The position numbers were made by a program, and so were the translations under genes. The notes under the pieces are model-generated. The model saw nothing but the letters and a program-made list of their open reading frames with translations. It had not been told where the DNA came from and ran no database searches. Of a stretch of DNA of 64,000 nucleotides, positions 25,171-33,486 are shown piece by piece. Source of the DNA: Leptothrix cholodnii SP-6 (GTDB lineage: Bacteria; Pseudomonadota; Gammaproteobacteria; Burkholderiales; Burkholderiaceae_C); assembly GCF_000019785.1 (NCBI RefSeq), contig NC_010524.1, forward strand, positions 186,001 through 250,000. The letters are read 5' to 3'. How positions within the stretch are numbered: position 1 is the first letter of the stretch; every line of letters starts with the position of its first letter.

Positions 25171-26769
25171 ATGAACACCGAGACCTTGATTGCGGCCCCT
25201 GAGGCGCCCCTGCGCGGCGCCGCGATGCGCACGCCGTTGCGTCAGCCGCTGCCCCTGTTGCAGCGCCCGAGCGAGCCGCTGCCGGCGCCCAGCGACTGGA
25301 GCTTCGAGCTGATCGAGCGCTACCACACGGTCATCCGCCAGACCGCCGAACGCTTCGGCCTCGACACCTATCCGAACCAGCTGGAGATCATCACCGCCGA
25401 GCAGATGATGGACGCCTACGCCAGCGTCGGCATGCCGGTCAACTACCGCCACTGGAGCTACGGCAAGGAGTTCATCTCGACCGAGAAGAACTACAAGCGC
25501 GGCGCGATGGGCCTGGCCTACGAGATCGTCATCAACTCCAACCCCTGCATCAGCTACCTGATGGAGGAGAACACGATGGCGATGCAGGCGCTGGTGATCG
25601 CCCACGCCGCCTACGGCCACAACAGTTTCTTCAAGGGTAACTACCTGTTCCGGATGTGGACCGACGCGTCGTCGATCATCGACTACCTCGTCTACGCCAA
25701 GAACTACGTCGCCGACTGCGAGGAGCGCCACGGCATGGACGCGGTCGAGAGTTTCCTCGACAGCTGCCACGCGCTGATGAACCACGGTGTCGACCGCTAC
25801 CGGCGGCCGAGCAAGAAGTCGCTGGCGCAGGAACTGGCCGACCGCAAGGACCGCGAGGCCTACGCCCAGCAGCAGGTCAACGACCTCTGGCGCACCCTGC
25901 CGCGGCGCACCGACAAGGCCGAGGAGGCCCAGGAGGCGCGCCGTTTCCCGAGCGAGCCGCAGGAGAATCTGCTCTATTTCATCGAGAAGAACGCGCCGCT
26001 GCTCGAGCCCTGGCAGCGCGAGATCGTGCGCATCGTTCGCAAGGTGGCGCAGTACTTCTACCCGCAGCGCCAGAGCCAGGTCATGAACGAGGGCTGGGCC
26101 ACCTTCTGGCACCACAAGATCCTCAACACCATGTACGACGACGGCTACCTGACCGACGGCGTGATGATCGAATGGCTCAAGTCGCACACCAACGTGGTCT
26201 ACCAGCCGCGCGTGGGTGACAAGGGCTACAGCGGGATCAACCCCTACGCGCTCGGTTTCGCGATGTACACCGACATCAAGCGCGTCTGCGAGAACCCGAC
26301 CGCCGAAGACCGCGAGTGGTTCCCCGACATCGCCGGCTCCGACTGGCTGCCCACGCTCGACCACGCGATGCGCAACTACAAGGACGAGAGCTTCATCGGC
26401 CAGTTCCTGAGCCCCAAGCTGATGCGCGACCTGCGCCTGTTCGCGATCGTCGACGACGACAAGAAGAGCGAGATCGAGGTGGCGGCGATCCACGACGACG
26501 CCGGCTACCGCCGCGTGCGCGAGGCACTGTCGCACCAGTACGACCTGGGCCAGCGCGAGCCCAACATCCAGGTCTGGAACGTCAACCTGCGCGGCGACCG
26601 CTCGCTGACGCTGCGCCACTTCCAGCACAACGACCGCCCGCTCGCCGACGGTGCGCAGGAGGTGCTGAAACACGTGGCGCGGCTGTGGGGCTTTGCCGTG
26701 CACCTGGAAAGCGTCAACGGCGCCGGCGACATCGCCAAGCGCTGGACGGTGCCGGCACCGGCTCACTGA
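25171..26769 (+). CDS. SpoVR family protein (YcgB-like)
   Basis: A 532-residue SpoVR family protein. Conserved blocks are visible: NYRHWSYGKEF, IVINSNPCISYLMEEN, the His-rich HAAYGHNSFFKGNYLF, and NEGWATFWHHKILN. The SpoVR name comes from a Bacillus sporulation cortex gene, but this organism class does not sporulate; the triad prkA-yeaH-spoVR is a conserved stress or stationary-phase module in proteobacteria. ATG 25171 has AGGAG at 25159-25163 with seven bases of spacing. A strong hairpin terminator follows the stop. Confidence 0.95.
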   Translation: MNTETLIAAPEAPLRGAAMRTPLRQPLPLLQRPSEPLPAPSDWSFELIERYHTVIRQTAERFGLDTYPNQLEIITAEQMMDAYASVGMPVNYRHWSYGKEFISTEKNYKRGAMGLAYEIVINSNPCISYLMEENTMAMQALVIAHAAYGHNSFFKGNYLFRMWTDASSIIDYLVYAKNYVADCEERHGMDAVESFLDSCHALMNHGVDRYRRPSKKSLAQELADRKDREAYAQQQVNDLWRTLPRRTDKAEEAQEARRFPSEPQENLLYFIEKNAPLLEPWQREIVRIVRKVAQYFYPQRQSQVMNEGWATFWHHKILNTMYDDGYLTDGVMIEWLKSHTNVVYQPRVGDKGYSGINPYALGFAMYTDIKRVCENPTAEDREWFPDIAGSDWLPTLDHAMRNYKDESFIGQFLSPKLMRDLRLFAIVDDDKKSEIEVAAIHDDAGYRRVREALSHQYDLGQREPNIQVWNVNLRGDRSLTLRHFQHNDRPLADGAQEVLKHVARLWGFAVHLESVNGAGDIAKRWTVPAPAH

Positions 26770-26792
26770 GCCGCGCGATCCCCGATCTGAAC

Positions 26793-26826
26793 GGCGGCCC
26801 GGTTGCAGCTCTGCAGCCGGGCCGCC
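26793..26826. terminator. Bidirectional hairpin between spoVR and the flavoprotein gene
   Basis: A perfect ten-base-pair stem GGCGGCCCGG (26793-26802) and CCGGGCCGCC (26817-26826), with TGCAG/CTGCA pairing inside the loop. It lies between the convergent spoVR and D-lactate-dehydrogenase-like genes. The T-tract is poor, but position and strength support termination or an mRNA end. Confidence 0.7.
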
Positions 26827-26832
26827 CTGCTT

Positions 26833-28254
26833 TCACCAGGCGAAGATCTTGCCCGGGTTCATGATGTTCTTCGGGTCGAGCGCGTGCTTGATCTGGCGCA
26901 TCAGCGCCACCGCACCGGGCCCGGCCTCGTCGAGCAGGAAACCCATCTTGTGCAGGCCGATGCCGTGTTCGCCGGTGCAGGTGCCGGCCATCTGCAGCGC
27001 GCGCGCCACCAGGGTCCGGTTGACCTGCTCGGCGATCCGGCCCTCGTCGGGCGAGTCGGGATCGATCAGGAAACCGATGTGGAAATTGCCGTCGCCGACA
27101 TGGCCGACCAGGAAATACGGCAGCCCGCAGGCGTCCACATCGGCCACCGTGTCGACGATGCACTCGGCCAGCCGCGAGATCGGCACGCAGGTGTCGGTCG
27201 AGATCGCCCGGCAGCCCGGCCGCGACTGCACGGCCGCGAAGTAGGCGTGGTGGCGCGCCGTCCACAGGCGGGTGCGTTCTTCCGGGGTCTCGGCCCACTC
27301 GAAGGATTCGCCGCCGTTTTCTGCCGCCAGCGCCTGCACCGTCTCGGCCTGCTCGCGCACGCTGGCCGGGCTGCCGTGGAACTCCATCAGCAGCATGTCC
27401 TGCTCGCGCAGGTCGAGCTTGTTGTGGCGGTTGACCATGCCCACCGTGCGCGCGTCGATCAGCTCGCAGCGCGCGATCGGCACGCCCATCTGGATCAGGC
27501 CGATGGTGGTGTCGACCGCCGCCGCGATGCTCGGGAAATGGCAGATCGCCGCCAGCACCGCCTCGGGCAGCGGGTAGAGCTTGAGCGTGATCTCGGTCAT
27601 CACGCCCAGCGTGCCTTCGCTGCCGACGAACAACCGCGTCAGGTCGTAACCCGCGCTCGACTTGCGCGCCCGCGTGCCGGTGTGCACCAGCTCGCCGCTG
27701 GCGGTGACCACCGTCAGCGCCAGCACGTTCTCGCGCATGGTGCCGTAGCGCACCGCGTTGGTGCCTGATGCCCGGGTCGCACTCATGCCGCCGAGCGTGG
27801 CGTCGGCGCCCGGGTCGATCGGGAAGAACAGGCCGCTGTGGCGGATCTCGTTGTTGAGCTGCATGCGCGTGACGCCGGCCTGCACCGTCACCGTCAGGTC
27901 CTCGGGGTTGAGGCTCAGGATGCGGTTCATGCGCGACAGGTCCAGGCTCAGCCCGCCCTGCACCGCCAGCAGATGGCCTTCGAGCGACGAGCCGACGCCG
28001 AACGGAATCACCGGCACCGCGTGTTCGTGCGCGATCGCCACCGCGGCGGCGACGTCTTCGTTGCTCTCGCAGAACAGCACCGCCTCGGGCGCCGCGGTGT
28101 CGTAGGGCGATTCGTCGCGGCCATGCTGGTCGCGCACCGCCTGTGCGGTCGACAGCCGGCTGCCGAAGCGCTGCTGCAGCTGTTCGCGCATCGCCGCGGG
28201 CATCGGGCGTGGCCGGATCGCGGGTTGCCAGTCGTGGGAATGGGGGGCGTTCAT
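26833..28254 (-). CDS. FAD-binding oxidase, D-lactate dehydrogenase (cytochrome)-like
   Basis: A 473-residue flavoprotein of the FAD-linked oxidase family. The N-terminal FAD-binding type 4 domain shows PVIPFGVGSSLEGHLLAVQGG and GADATLGGMSATRASGTNAVRYG. The C-terminal domain ends with the family signature TCTGEHGIGLHKMGFLLDEAG and MNPGKIF. The arrangement fits D-lactate dehydrogenase (cytochrome) or the GlcD subunit of glycolate oxidase. No glcE or glcF is adjacent, which favours a single-subunit D-2-hydroxyacid dehydrogenase. It is divergent from the Crp/Fnr regulator gene with 113 bases between starts. Confidence 0.88.
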   Translation of the reverse strand: MNAPHSHDWQPAIRPRPMPAAMREQLQQRFGSRLSTAQAVRDQHGRDESPYDTAAPEAVLFCESNEDVAAAVAIAHEHAVPVIPFGVGSSLEGHLLAVQGGLSLDLSRMNRILSLNPEDLTVTVQAGVTRMQLNNEIRHSGLFFPIDPGADATLGGMSATRASGTNAVRYGTMRENVLALTVVTASGELVHTGTRARKSSAGYDLTRLFVGSEGTLGVMTEITLKLYPLPEAVLAAICHFPSIAAAVDTTIGLIQMGVPIARCELIDARTVGMVNRHNKLDLREQDMLLMEFHGSPASVREQAETVQALAAENGGESFEWAETPEERTRLWTARHHAYFAAVQSRPGCRAISTDTCVPISRLAECIVDTVADVDACGLPYFLVGHVGDGNFHIGFLIDPDSPDEGRIAEQVNRTLVARALQMAGTCTGEHGIGLHKMGFLLDEAGPGAVALMRQIKHALDPKNIMNPGKIFAW

Positions 28255-28367
28255 CGCAGTCTCCGCGCTCGGGCTGGGGATCGCCCGGCTTGTCCGGCGA
28301 TTCTAGGCACCCGGCCGAGCCGCCCGGCGGTGTCGGCGCCGGCCGGTATTCGAGGCAAGATCGGCCC

Positions 28368-29111
28368 ATGAGCAACTCCCAAGCAACACCGTCCGGGCCG
28401 GGTGAGGCCGCTGCGCCCGGCGCCGCGTGTGTCGATGAACGGGCCGCGCACGAACTGGCCGTGCTTTACCCCGACCTGGCCGCCGTTGCGCCCCCGCACT
28501 GGCGTGAGGACGTGGCGCGCCTGGGCCCGCCGGTGTCGGTGCCTGCAGGTGCCGTGCTGTTCGACGAAGGCGCGCCGTGCCGGGGTTTCCCGCTGGTGAT
28601 CGAAGGCGCGGTGCGCGTCGCGCGCGGCACGCCCAACGGCCGCGCGCTCGAGCTCTACCGGGTGCTGCCCGGCGAGGTCTGCATCGTCTCGTCGGCCTGC
28701 CTGTTCGGCCAGATCGCGTTGACCGCACACGGCGTGAGCCTGCAGCCCAGCCGCCTGCTGCTGCTGCCGGCCGACCTGGTGCTGCGCTGGTGTGCGCACG
28801 AGCCGTTCCGGCGCTTCATCTTCGGCCAGTTCGCCGGGCGCATGGCCGACCTGATCACGCTGGCCGAGGCGGTCGCCTTCCAGCGCCTCGACCAGCGGCT
28901 GGCCGGCGCGCTGCTGGGGCGCGGCGCCACCTTGCACGTCACCCACCAGCAGCTCGCCGACGAGCTCGGCACCGTGCGCGAGATCGTCACCCGGCTGCTC
29001 AAGCGCTTCGAGCAGGCGGGCTGGGTCGAACTCGGCCGCGAGCGGGTGCGCTTACTCGATCCGGCGGCATTGCGCCAGCTCGCCGGCGGCGAGCCGGGTC
29101 GGATTGCGTGA
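28368..29111 (+). CDS. Crp/Fnr family transcriptional regulator
   Basis: A 247-residue regulator with an N-terminal cNMP-binding-type sensor (VPAGAVLFDEGAPCRGFPLVIEGAVRVAR, LPGEVCIVSSACLFGQ) and a C-terminal winged helix-turn-helix whose recognition helix is around HQQLADELGTVREIVTRLLKRFEQAGWVEL. There is no FNR-type N-terminal cysteine cluster; Cys residues at CIVSSACLFG lie in the sensor domain, a pattern seen in redox- or nitrosative-responsive members. ATG 28368 (MSNSQATPSG) is chosen. A CRP-like palindrome lies 12 bases after its stop, before the next gene, which is a likely target. Confidence 0.88.
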   Translation: MSNSQATPSGPGEAAAPGAACVDERAAHELAVLYPDLAAVAPPHWREDVARLGPPVSVPAGAVLFDEGAPCRGFPLVIEGAVRVARGTPNGRALELYRVLPGEVCIVSSACLFGQIALTAHGVSLQPSRLLLLPADLVLRWCAHEPFRRFIFGQFAGRMADLITLAEAVAFQRLDQRLAGALLGRGATLHVTHQQLADELGTVREIVTRLLKRFEQAGWVELGRERVRLLDPAALRQLAGGEPGRIA

Positions 29112-29122
29112 ACGATTTCTTG

Positions 29123-29138
29123 TGTGACCGTGGTCACT
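29123..29138. promoter_or_regulatory. CRP/FNR-type operator candidate upstream of DUF2892 gene
   Basis: TGTGACCGTGGTCACT matches the CRP consensus half-sites TGTGA-N6-TCACA at nine of ten positions and contains a perfect GTGACC-GT-GGTCAC palindrome. A further TGTGGTCACA lies at 29165-29174. The sites are 73 and 37 bases upstream of the DUF2892 start and directly follow a Crp/Fnr regulator gene, which makes that regulator the natural candidate. Confidence 0.6.
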
Positions 29139-29210
29139 GAAGCACCGAGGCGGGCCGAGCACACTGTGGTCACACCGGCAAGGCGCCGGGTCAACCCCTG
29201 GAGCTCTCTC

Positions 29211-29405
29211 ATGAAGATCAATGTTGGCGGCATCGACCGCATCCTGCGCATCATCGCCGGCCTCGCCCTGATTGCCCTGACCTTGACCGGCACCATCGGC
29301 GTGTGGGGCTGGATCGGTGTCGTGCCGCTGGCCACCGGCCTGCTGAAGTTCTGCCCGGTCTACTCGATCCTCGGTTTCAACAGCTGCCCGATGAGCGCCA
29401 AGTGA
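29211..29405 (+). CDS. Small DUF2892 inner-membrane protein
   Basis: A 64-residue protein of the YgaP-like DUF2892 family. It starts MKINVGGIDRILRIIAGLALI and has two hydrophobic segments (about residues 10-29 and 31-46) with the conserved ending KFCPVYSILGFNSC. Members occur alone or fused to rhodanese domains and are often controlled by sulfur- or redox-responsive regulators. ATG 29211 follows GGAG at 29200-29203. The CRP-type palindrome just upstream and the Crp/Fnr gene before it point to regulated expression. It converges on the GntR gene, whose stop lies 13 bases away. Confidence 0.85.
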   Translation: MKINVGGIDRILRIIAGLALIALTLTGTIGVWGWIGVVPLATGLLKFCPVYSILGFNSCPMSAK

Positions 29406-29418
29406 GCGCCGCGCCGGC

Positions 29419-30225
29419 CTAGCGTGCGGGCGCCTGGCGCCCGCTGCCGGCCGGCGGATCGGTGTCGTTCGTGTCGCTTGCATCGCTTGCGCTGCGGTAG
29501 GCGGCGAACACGTCCCGCAGCGCCGGCGCCTTGCTGCCGGCGCGTGTCAGCAGGCGCTCCAGTTCCTGCAGGTGGCGGCGCATCTCGGCCGCGCCTGCCG
29601 CGCCGCTGCCGGTCAGTGCGTCGATCAGTTCGGTGTGCCGGTGCGCGACGCAGGCGGGCTGGCCGGGGTTCTGGTACAGCGCCATCAGGATCGAGGTGGT
29701 CGGCAGCAGTTCGTCGAGCAGACGCACGAACACCGGGTTGCCGCACATCTGCGCCAGCGCGCGGTGGAACTGCCCCGACAGCCGGATCGACGCCGGCCGG
29801 TCGCCACGCGCGTCGGCCGCCGCTTCGGCGCTCACCATCTCGCGCAACTGCGCCAGCTGCTCGGCACTGAGCTGGCCGGCCAGCCGGCGCGCGATCTCGC
29901 ACTCGACCACCCGGCGCGCATCGAACACGTGCGCCGCCTCGGCCAGGCTGGGCTGCGGCACCTGCGCGCCGCGGTTGTGGTGCAGCTCGATCACCTGGTC
30001 CTGCGCCAGCCGGTGCAGCGCCTGGCGCACCACGGTGCGCGAGACCGCGAAGCTCGCGGCCAGTTCTTCCTCGCGCAGGCGCATGCCCGGACTCAGGCGG
30101 TGTTCGAGGATCGCGCCGTAGATGCCGTCGTAGACACGCTGTGTGGCGGTGGTCGGTGCCGTGCCGTCGAGGGCGGCCGGGGCGCTGCGCGTGCGCGGGC
30201 TTCGGGTGCGGGGCGGGGCGGTCAT
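29419..30225 (-). CDS. GntR family regulator with FCD ligand-binding domain
   Basis: A 268-residue FadR-subfamily regulator. The winged helix region is visible at ~residues 25-90 (VYDGIYGAILEHRLSPGMRLREEELAASFAVSRTVVRQALHRLAQDQVIELH), followed by an all-helical FCD domain with conserved Asp/His residues (FDARRVVECEIA, FHRALAQMCGN, HTELIDAL). ATG 30225 (MTAPPRTRSP) begins a basic N-terminal extension of about 20 residues. It is the last gene of the minus-strand ABC transporter operon, 68 bases after the permease, and is the obvious candidate to bind the TTTGTATGCAA sites in the divergent promoter at 34.5-34.7 kb. Confidence 0.9.
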   Translation of the reverse strand: MTAPPRTRSPRTRSAPAALDGTAPTTATQRVYDGIYGAILEHRLSPGMRLREEELAASFAVSRTVVRQALHRLAQDQVIELHHNRGAQVPQPSLAEAAHVFDARRVVECEIARRLAGQLSAEQLAQLREMVSAEAAADARGDRPASIRLSGQFHRALAQMCGNPVFVRLLDELLPTTSILMALYQNPGQPACVAHRHTELIDALTGSGAAGAAEMRRHLQELERLLTRAGSKAPALRDVFAAYRSASDASDTNDTDPPAGSGRQAPAR

Positions 30226-30293
30226 CGGGGCAGGTTCATGGCGGCCGTGATTGTTGCCCGCGGCGGTGCCGACATCCGCACGCGGCGCGGCGA

Positions 30294-31178
30294 TCAGGCG
30301 GCGCGCTGTCGCCTTTGCCACAGCCAGACGGTGGCCAGCGTCAGCCCCATCACCAGGAACGACACCACCGTCGTGACCGTGCCGAGCGCGTAGATCACCG
30401 GCGTGGTCACGGTGGTCGTCAGGCCCTGCAGTTCGAGCGGCAGGGTGTTGAGGTCGCCCATCGCCTGCGAGCTGCGCGCGATCTCGTCCCAGCTGAGCGT
30501 GAAACCGAACATGCCCACGCCGACCAGGCTCGGCCCGATCAGCGGCAGCACCACGTGCACGAAGCTCTGCCACGGCGTGGCGCCGAGGTCGCGCGCGGCC
30601 TCTTCATACGCCGGGTTGAAGCGGTTGAAGACCGCGAACATGATCAAGAGGCCGAACGGCAGCGTCCAGGTCAGCTGCGCGCCCAGGCCCGAGCTGAACA
30701 GGCCGAGCGTGGTGTTGAAGGTCTCGGCGGCGGCCGGCCACCAGGCTTCGAGCCCGGCTTTCAGGCCGGTGTCGAGCAGCCGGAACATCAGGCCGATGCC
30801 CAGCGAGACGATGATCGACGGCATGATCAGGCTCGCCACCACCACGTAGAACAGCGGCGTGCCACCGGGCAATCGCTTGCGATACGCCAGGCCCGCCAGC
30901 AGCGCGAAGCCCACGGTCAATGCCATGACCACCGCGCCCAGCGCCAGCGAGCGCCGGAACGCCGCGCCGATGTCGATCACGCCGATGCCTTCCCAGAGCT
31001 TGGCGAACCAGTGCAGCGAGACGCCGCGCAGCGGGAAGGTCAGGCCACCCTCCGGGCCCTGGAAGCTCAGCACGAAGATCGCGAGCATCGGGCCGTAGAG
31101 AAAGATCACGAAGGCCGTGAAGACCGCGCCGAGCAGCCAGAAGCTGGCCGGGCGCGAGGGGCGGGGGGGCTTGGCCAT
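30294..31178 (-). CDS. ABC transporter permease, PotC-like
   Basis: A 294-residue inner-membrane permease of the spermidine/putrescine (PotC) type. Six or so hydrophobic helices begin with LLGAVFTAFVIFLYGPMLAIFVLSF, and the EAA cytoplasmic loop is visible as EEAARDLGATPWQSFVHVVLPLIGPSLVGVG. Its ATG overlaps the stop of the upstream permease gene by one base (TGATG), so the two are translationally coupled. It forms the importer with the neighbouring second permease, solute-binding protein and ATPase. Confidence 0.92.
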   Translation of the reverse strand: MAKPPRPSRPASFWLLGAVFTAFVIFLYGPMLAIFVLSFQGPEGGLTFPLRGVSLHWFAKLWEGIGVIDIGAAFRRSLALGAVVMALTVGFALLAGLAYRKRLPGGTPLFYVVVASLIMPSIIVSLGIGLMFRLLDTGLKAGLEAWWPAAAETFNTTLGLFSSGLGAQLTWTLPFGLLIMFAVFNRFNPAYEEAARDLGATPWQSFVHVVLPLIGPSLVGVGMFGFTLSWDEIARSSQAMGDLNTLPLELQGLTTTVTTPVIYALGTVTTVVSFLVMGLTLATVWLWQRRQRAA

Positions 31179-32074
31179 CAGAGTTCCTTGCGCAGGTTCA
31201 CCAGCCGCATCAGCGTGGCGATCATCATCAGCACCACCGCCAGCAGGATCACCGCGTTGGCGGCGGCGAGCGGAAACTGCAGGTAGCTCGCCTGCACCTG
31301 GATGATCTTGCCGACCGAGGCGATCTGCTGGCCGCCCATCACGCCCACCGTCACGAAGTCGCCCATGACGAGGGCCACGACGAAGATCGAGCCGATGATC
31401 AGCCCGGTGCGCGAGAGCGGCAGCACCACGTGGCGCACGGTCTGCCAGGGCGTGGCGCCGGCATCGCGGGCGGCCTCGATCAGGCTGCGGTCGATGCGCA
31501 TCAGGGTGTTGAAGATCGGCACGATCATGAACATCGTGTACAGGTGCACGAAGGCCAGCACGACCGAGAACTCGGAGAACAGCAGCCACTCGATCGGCGT
31601 GTCGATCAGCCCCGCGCCCTGCAGCCCCTGGTTGACCAGCCCGTTGCGTCCGAGCAGCGGCACCCACGAGATCATGCGGATCACGTTGCTGGTCCAGAAC
31701 GGCACCGTGCAGACGATGAACAGCACCATCTGCATCAGCTGTGTCTTGACGTGGAAGGCCAGGAAATACGCGATCGAAAAGCCCAGCAACGCCGTCACGA
31801 TCCAGGTCAGCACGCCGAAACGCAGCGTCGAGAGGTAGGTCTTGAACGTGACGCACAGGTCGCCGTCGGCCGTCACCGGGCAGCCGGTGAAGACATCGGC
31901 ATAGCTCTGCACGGTGAAGGCAGGGATCAGCTCGTATTCGGTCGCCTGCCAGAAGCTCACCATCAGGATGAGCAGCAGCGGCACGACAAAAAACAGCACG
32001 AACACCGCCGTCAGCGGCGCCGCCTGAAGCCAGGCGTAGAGGGCTGTGCGGGAGGCGCGGGTGCTGTTTTTCAT
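31178..32074 (-). CDS. ABC transporter permease, PotB-like
   Basis: A 298-residue permease of the PotB type. The first membrane helix is at LTAVFVLFFVVPLLLILMVSF, a periplasmic loop holds two Cys (GCPVTADGDLC) that may form a disulfide, and the EAA loop is EAARDAGATPWQTVRHVVLPLSRTGLIIG. It lies 20 bases after the solute-binding protein gene and overlaps the next permease by one base. It heterodimerises with the PotC-like subunit in the predicted importer. Confidence 0.92.
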   Translation of the reverse strand: MKNSTRASRTALYAWLQAAPLTAVFVLFFVVPLLLILMVSFWQATEYELIPAFTVQSYADVFTGCPVTADGDLCVTFKTYLSTLRFGVLTWIVTALLGFSIAYFLAFHVKTQLMQMVLFIVCTVPFWTSNVIRMISWVPLLGRNGLVNQGLQGAGLIDTPIEWLLFSEFSVVLAFVHLYTMFMIVPIFNTLMRIDRSLIEAARDAGATPWQTVRHVVLPLSRTGLIIGSIFVVALVMGDFVTVGVMGGQQIASVGKIIQVQASYLQFPLAAANAVILLAVVLMMIATLMRLVNLRKEL

Positions 32075-32094
32075 CGCTTTTTACGGTTCGATCG

Positions 32095-33402
32095 TCAGGC
32101 GGCGACGAACTCGTTCCACTTCTGGACCATGTAGGCGTTTTCGTCCATCACCGCGTTCCAGCAGGCGATGCCGCCCATGCGGGCCTCGTAGCTGCCGCCG
32201 TCGCGGATCGAGCCGGTCTTGGCCAGCACGTCGCCGTTCGGGCTCTTGATGTCCTGGCTGGCGGCCTTGCCTTCCATCCAGTAGGCCCACTCGTAGGCCT
32301 CCATCTTGGCCTTGGCGGTCTCCAGCACGGCGCTGTAGTAGCCCTGGCGGTTCAGGTAGGCACCGGCCCAGCCGTCGAGGAACCAGTTGATGAACTCGTA
32401 GACGCCGTCGGCCTTGCGCCCGGTCACGCTCTTGGGCACGCCGAAGCCGGCAGCCCAGGCGCGATAGCCCTCTTTGAGCGGCTGGAAGGTGCAGGCGATG
32501 CCCTTGGTGCGCACCGCGGTCACGGCCGGCGACCACATCGACTGGATCACCACTTCGCCCGAGGCCATCAGATTCACCGACTCGTTGAAGTCCTTCCACA
32601 GGCTGCGGAACTGGCCGGCCTTCTTCGCTTCGATCAGGGTCTTGATCGTCAGGTCGATTTCCTTCTTCGTCATGTTCCCCTTGTCGGGGTACTTGTACAG
32701 GCCCATCGCCTCGACCACCATCGCCGCGTCCATGATGCCGATCGACGGGATGTTCAGGATCGCCGCCTTGCCCTTGAACTCGGGGTTCAGCAGCTCGGCC
32801 CAGGAGCTGATCGGGCGCTTGATCAGGTCGGGGCGGATGCCCAGCGTGTCGGCGTTGTAGACGGTCGGGATCAGCGTCATGAAGCCGGTCGGCGAGGCCG
32901 CGAACTTCTTGCCGGTCGGGCCGTCCAGGTACATCACCTTCTTGGGTGCCGTGCCCTGGTCGCCGACCTTCTTGCCGGCCACCTCACCCTTGGTGAACAG
33001 GCTGGTGATCTTGTCGGCGTTCTTGATGCGCTTGACGTCGATGCCCAGCAGGTTGCCGGTGGGCACGATCTTCTTGAGCGAGAAGTACTCGGTGTCGATC
33101 AGGTCGAAGCTGTTGGGCGCAGTGACGGCGCGCTTGGTGACGTCGTCGGTCGTGACCGGGATGTACTGGATCTTGATGCCGGTGTCGGCCTCGAACTTGT
33201 CGGCGATCGCCTTGTCCTGGTTCACCGCGGTGCCCAGGTAGCGCAGCACGATCTTTTCCTGCGCATGCACGAAGGGGAAGCCGGTGATGCCGGTGGCGGC
33301 CACGCCCGCGCCTGCGGCGGTCTTCAGGAAGCGGCGGCGTTGCGGCTCGGCAGCGCTGGCGTCGACATCGGGGCGGGACTGGGACTGGTTGTCATCAGAC
33401 AT
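32095..33402 (-). CDS. ABC transporter solute-binding protein, PotD-like, with Tat signal
   Basis: A 435-residue periplasmic binding protein of the spermidine/putrescine family. The N-terminus has a twin-arginine signal (QRRRFLKTAAGAGVAATGIT, cleavage likely after FPFVHA), meaning the protein is exported folded. The mature part begins KIVLRYLGTAVNQDKAIADKFEADTGIKIQY. ATG 33402 is chosen because AGGAG precedes it with eight bases of spacing; the in-frame GTG at 33411 would overlap that ribosome binding site. The ligand may be a polyamine or, given the adjacent racemase, a hydantoin- or amide-type nitrogen compound; the latter is inference. Confidence 0.92.
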   Translation of the reverse strand: MSDDNQSQSRPDVDASAAEPQRRRFLKTAAGAGVAATGITGFPFVHAQEKIVLRYLGTAVNQDKAIADKFEADTGIKIQYIPVTTDDVTKRAVTAPNSFDLIDTEYFSLKKIVPTGNLLGIDVKRIKNADKITSLFTKGEVAGKKVGDQGTAPKKVMYLDGPTGKKFAASPTGFMTLIPTVYNADTLGIRPDLIKRPISSWAELLNPEFKGKAAILNIPSIGIMDAAMVVEAMGLYKYPDKGNMTKKEIDLTIKTLIEAKKAGQFRSLWKDFNESVNLMASGEVVIQSMWSPAVTAVRTKGIACTFQPLKEGYRAWAAGFGVPKSVTGRKADGVYEFINWFLDGWAGAYLNRQGYYSAVLETAKAKMEAYEWAYWMEGKAASQDIKSPNGDVLAKTGSIRDGGSYEARMGGIACWNAVMDENAYMVQKWNEFVAA

Positions 33403-33486
33403 GGCGAGCACTCCTGGGGAGAGGTGGGGGCGAGGGAACGGAAATTCGGGACGTGAGGGGCGTGGCGCCGACGCGGATGCGGCCGT

